Positions 61,373 to 64,000 of a stretch of DNA of 64,000 nucleotides are shown piece by piece; the first letter of the stretch is position 1, and each line of letters begins with the position of its first letter. Origin of the DNA: Nitrososphaerota archaeon (GTDB lineage: Archaea; Thermoproteota; Nitrososphaeria; Nitrososphaerales; Nitrosopumilaceae); assembly GCA_028867755.1 (NCBI GenBank), contig JAGWFT010000001.1, positions 164,727 through 228,726 on the forward strand. The letters are read 5' to 3'. Under the pieces are notes generated by a model, which saw nothing but the letters and a program-made list of their open reading frames with translations, made no database searches and was not told the DNA's origin. The translations under genes were made by a program, and so were the position numbers.

Positions 61373-61978
61373 ATGACACTACATGAAGGTGTGAGGTTTC
61401 TCAGAAAAGACCCCATATTAGGAAAAATCATTGATTCCGTGGGCGATTACTCACTGAAGAAACGAAATCACCACTTTGCAGTCTTGGTTGAATCCATAAT
61501 ATCACAGCAACTTGCAACAAGGGCTGCTGAGGTAATCTTTTCTAGGTTCAAGAACATCTATCCAAAGTTTCCAACTGCACATGAGATTCTTGCTACAAGA
61601 AAATCAAAACTTCGTTCAGCAGGACTTTCAGGTATGAAAATAGAATATCTCAAGGACTTGGCAAGAAAGATTGACCAAGGCCAGATCAAGATGAAGACAC
61701 TGTCAAAGATGAGCGATGAGGAAGTAATTTCACATTTAACACAGGTAAAAGGAATTGGTAGGTGGACTGCTGAGATGTTTCTCATATTTTCATTAGGAAG
61801 ACAAGATGTTCTGCCTGTTCACGATCTTGGATTGCGAAAAGGTGTACAGATGGCATTTTCACTCCCAGAACTCCCAAAACCAAGCGAGGTAGAAGAACTT
61901 GGAGATGGGTGGAAACCATACAGAAGTGTGGCTACGTGGTATCTCTGGAAAAGCCTGCAAAAATTTGACGGGATATAA
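61373..61978 (+). CDS. AlkA-like DNA-3-methyladenine glycosylase (HhH-GPD)
   Basis: 201 residues. HhH-GPD core: SIISQQLATRAAEVIFSRF (~44-62), LTQVKGIGRWTAEMFLIFSLGRQDVLPVHDLGLRKG (~122-157) with the catalytic Asp in VHDLG, and PYRSVATWYLWK (~184-195). No Fe-S cluster, as expected for AlkA-type rather than Nth-type enzymes. Removes alkylated purines. Two bases after the CDF gene. Confidence 0.9.
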   Translation: MTLHEGVRFLRKDPILGKIIDSVGDYSLKKRNHHFAVLVESIISQQLATRAAEVIFSRFKNIYPKFPTAHEILATRKSKLRSAGLSGMKIEYLKDLARKIDQGQIKMKTLSKMSDEEVISHLTQVKGIGRWTAEMFLIFSLGRQDVLPVHDLGLRKGVQMAFSLPELPKPSEVEELGDGWKPYRSVATWYLWKSLQKFDGI

Positions 61979-61997
61979 TGAGATCTTATTAGGAAGA

Positions 61998-62290
61998 ATG
62001 ACCAATACTAAGCCACGACGCCGATAAATCCTGATACAGAAGAGGCCATACAACAAAGAACAAAATTCTACAACAGTGATAGTGTAGATAATTTTATCAA
62101 AAAACACGGCGTGCCAAAGACTCGACAGTCATTGCGAAACTTGGTGGAATTAGAAATGGGCAAAAAAGATAGCGGTGAGATAAATAACGCAGTAGAATTG
62201 TTAGGACATGTCTATTTCCAAGTGCATTCACAGCAGATAAACATCCGGGACAGATCCAATGGAAAGTTGATTGTTTCCATTAGAAAATAA
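61998..62290 (+). pseudogene. Small gene with frameshift near its start
   Basis: ATG at 61998 (MTNTKPRRR) runs into a stop after nine codons. A different frame, from about 62020 to the TAA at 62290, stays open for some 88 codons with coding character: EEAIQQRTKFYNSDSVDNFI and a C-terminal ending RSNGKLIVSIRK. No ATG, GTG or TTG precedes that frame's body. One extra base (or two missing) in 62017-62024 would join them. Sequence error, true decay or recoding are open. Confidence 0.55.
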
Positions 62291-62355
62291 ATCAAGACCT
62301 ATTACAATGAATTAAGTATTGCCAGTCTAGCAAGATTTTATCAAACTGAAAAAAT

Positions 62356-64000
62356 ATGACAACAGTTCTAGAACATTTCCCAGAAGAATTTGAACCAAGA
62401 CAGATACAGAAGGATATACTATATGGAATAGAGCAGCAGCTCAATTCCGGCTACAAGATTGTAGTTCTTTCTGCACCTACTGGAGTTGGCAAGTCCCTAA
62501 TTGCTGCCACGCTTGCACGATATTATGGTAAGTCATTTGTAATTACTGCCTCAAAACAACTTCAGGACCAGTACTCAAAAGATCTCAAATTTCTCAATCC
62601 TGTCAAGGGAAAATCCAATTTTGCCTGCCTTAAGCTGATGGAGCATCAAGGAATAGAAAGATCAGATCTCAAACAAGCTATACAGAAAGGACTGACATGT
62701 GAGAAGGGATTATGCGAAGAGACGGTCAAGATAAAAGGAAAAGAGGTAAAGGAAAGTTGCAAATTCAAACCTAAAATTGGCGAATTGCAACCAAATTCCA
62801 AAAATCCCCAGTGTTTTTATTACGAACAAAAATATCTCGCCCTCCTTTCTGACCATTCCATCTGGAATTATGCAGCATATTTCCAGCTGATGAGATTTGG
62901 CCGCAAAGCATATGCAGATTATATCAAAAAACCGATTGCGATCTTTGACGAGGCCCACAAAATAGAAGATCAGATAATCCAGTTCATAGGTGTAGACATC
63001 TACAGTGGACACATAACAGAATGTGGGATTGATGTCAAGAGCTATTCCCTTGATGAACCAAAACTTGTCTTGGAACTGCTCGATGATCTTGCAAAATCAT
63101 ATTCACAGCAAATCAAGAATCTTCAAGAGAGTAAAAAATTTCAGCAAAATCCAGACTACATGCAACTTGCAAGACTCGAATCGCGATACGAAAAGATGGC
63201 AAATGCTCATGTTGAACTAGAATTAAACAAGGAAAACTTTGTCCTAAATGATCCTTACTTCGATGAGCGAGGCAACTTTAGATCGCTTTCAATAAAGCCA
63301 CTTGATATTTCAAAATATGTCAAGGCGTTCTTTGACATTGATATACAGATCTTCATGTCGGCTACCATAGACAAGGCAAGTTTTTGTGAAAATACTAGTC
63401 TTGATCCTTCCACAGTTGCGTTTGTTGACACTCCAAAATCACCTTTCTTGCCTGATAAAAGACGAATCAATTTTCTAAATGTAAGAAAGCTCAACTATTC
63501 ATCAAGCAGAGATGATGAGCTTGCAGTGATATCCAAGATTGATGACATACTAACACAACATGCAGATGAGAGAGGTCTCATACTTAGCTCCTCTGAGAAG
63601 AAATGCGTGGACATACGAGATCATCTCTCGGAGAAAAACAAGTGCAGAATCAGAATTTGTCATAGTAGAAATGAAAATGGCATGACCCAAGATGAGGTAA
63701 TTCAAGAACATGCCATGGATGAAAATGGTGTGCTGTTGTCATCTTCATTGTGGGAGGGGGTTGATTTGAAAGATGATCTTTCCAGATTCCAGATAATAGC
63801 AAAAGTACCATATCCAAACTTGAGTGAGAAAAGAACTAAAATTAAGATGCAAAAGTTTCCCTTGTGGTACAAATCCCAAACACTGGTGAAGTTACTACAG
63901 GGGTTTGGAAGGTCAATTAGAAGCGAGCAAGACTGGGCTGTGACATATGTGCTTGATACTGCAGCAGATGACTTGTTGCTTCAATGCAAATCAATGGTGC
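62356..64000 (+). CDS. XPD/DinG-like Fe-S DNA helicase, 3' end beyond the window
   Basis: At least 548 residues, incomplete at the right edge. Walker A SAPTGVGKS (~39-47), DEAH box FDEAHK (~198-203), late motifs SSLWEGVDLKDD and LLQGFGRSIRSEQD. Cysteines at about 91, 115, 120, 135 and 153 fit an XPD/DinG-type 4Fe-4S site between motifs I and II. Superfamily-2 helicase acting in repair or recombination. XPD versus DinG/other Rad3-like member is not decided from this part. Confidence 0.85.
   Translation, partial: MTTVLEHFPEEFEPRQIQKDILYGIEQQLNSGYKIVVLSAPTGVGKSLIAATLARYYGKSFVITASKQLQDQYSKDLKFLNPVKGKSNFACLKLMEHQGIERSDLKQAIQKGLTCEKGLCEETVKIKGKEVKESCKFKPKIGELQPNSKNPQCFYYEQKYLALLSDHSIWNYAAYFQLMRFGRKAYADYIKKPIAIFDEAHKIEDQIIQFIGVDIYSGHITECGIDVKSYSLDEPKLVLELLDDLAKSYSQQIKNLQESKKFQQNPDYMQLARLESRYEKMANAHVELELNKENFVLNDPYFDERGNFRSLSIKPLDISKYVKAFFDIDIQIFMSATIDKASFCENTSLDPSTVAFVDTPKSPFLPDKRRINFLNVRKLNYSSSRDDELAVISKIDDILTQHADERGLILSSSEKKCVDIRDHLSEKNKCRIRICHSRNENGMTQDEVIQEHAMDENGVLLSSSLWEGVDLKDDLSRFQIIAKVPYPNLSEKRTKIKMQKFPLWYKSQTLVKLLQGFGRSIRSEQDWAVTYVLDTAADDLLLQCKSMV

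Overview
The window is a piece of an AT-rich archaeal chromosome from an ammonia-oxidizer-type Nitrososphaerota (Thaumarchaeota); I infer a member near Nitrosopumilales. The evidence is two ESCRT-III/CdvB division proteins, an archaeal TFB, a UDGb glycosylase, an archaeal class I CCA-adding enzyme, an aconitase-X pair (modified mevalonate pathway), a crotonase of the type used in the thaumarchaeal 3-hydroxypropionate/4-hydroxybutyrate cycle, three cobalamin genes, and many lineage-typical secreted proteins with C-terminal anchors. Most genes have a TATA-like box about 25 bases upstream and little or no leader. A few (cysH, the TRAM protein, the DsrE-like gene, gtrA) have clear Shine-Dalgarno sequences. 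No rRNA, confident tRNA, CRISPR array or ammonia monooxygenase gene was seen. Layout: 1-6.7 kb is a cell-surface region (a giant adhesin running off the left edge, a CBM9/DOMON-like anchored protein, a small exported protein, a secreted protein with a phage-structural-like domain). 6.8-13.5 kb has UDGb, cdvB paralogue 1, a glutamate-racemase homologue lacking both catalytic cysteines, and cobalamin genes cbiF, cbiL and cbiT split by a seven-bladed YVTN propeller protein. 13.5 kb holds a 132-bp MITE-like element with target duplication. 14-19.5 kb has RNA/protein quality-control genes (NFACT/Rqc2, Mut7-C nuclease), AMMECR1, aconitase X and endonuclease III. 20-22 kb is sulfate assimilation (sat, cysH). 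22-32 kb is metabolic: a ThiI-like protein, glycosyltransferase, GPN GTPase, thrB, crotonase, and the preQ0/archaeosine genes queC, folE and queE. 32.8-38.8 kb has an NHL propeller surface protein, an operon pairing a small winged-helix regulator with a membrane-anchored winged-helix regulator and a secreted helical protein, and an RG-rich TRAM protein. 39-43.2 kb has small unknown genes, a structured RNA candidate, cdvB paralogue 2, a C2H2 zinc-finger microprotein and tfb. 43.4-50.3 kb has GtrA, an SDR, a CARF-wHTH regulator, hemerythrin, metallophosphoesterase, a BtuF-like protein and a secreted HNH-type protein. 50.4-64 kb is a dense run of housekeeping RNA/DNA genes (prs, Trm-G10, RNase Z, Sir2, thpR, cca, a RIO-like kinase, CDF transporter, AlkA-like glycosylase, XPD/DinG-type helicase), interrupted by an HxlR/DsrE redox pair. 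How genes connect: queC, folE and queE make preQ0 for archaeosine; sat and cysH reduce sulfate through APS; cbiT, cbiL and cbiF are corrin-ring steps; the aconitase-X pair feeds isoprenoid lipids; UDGb, Nth, AlkA-like and the helicase are base-excision/repair functions; RNase Z, cca, Trm-G10 and thpR are tRNA maturation. The most interesting observation is a promoter block shared by the two distant cdvB paralogues: an identical 12-bp palindrome at the same distance from both start codons, with a second conserved block between. Other strong leads are the MITE-like element, three structured-RNA or small inverted-repeat elements, a secreted HNH domain fused to the thaumarchaeal W-WW surface repeat, a CARF regulator with a palindromic operator on its own promoter, and an HxlR operator array.
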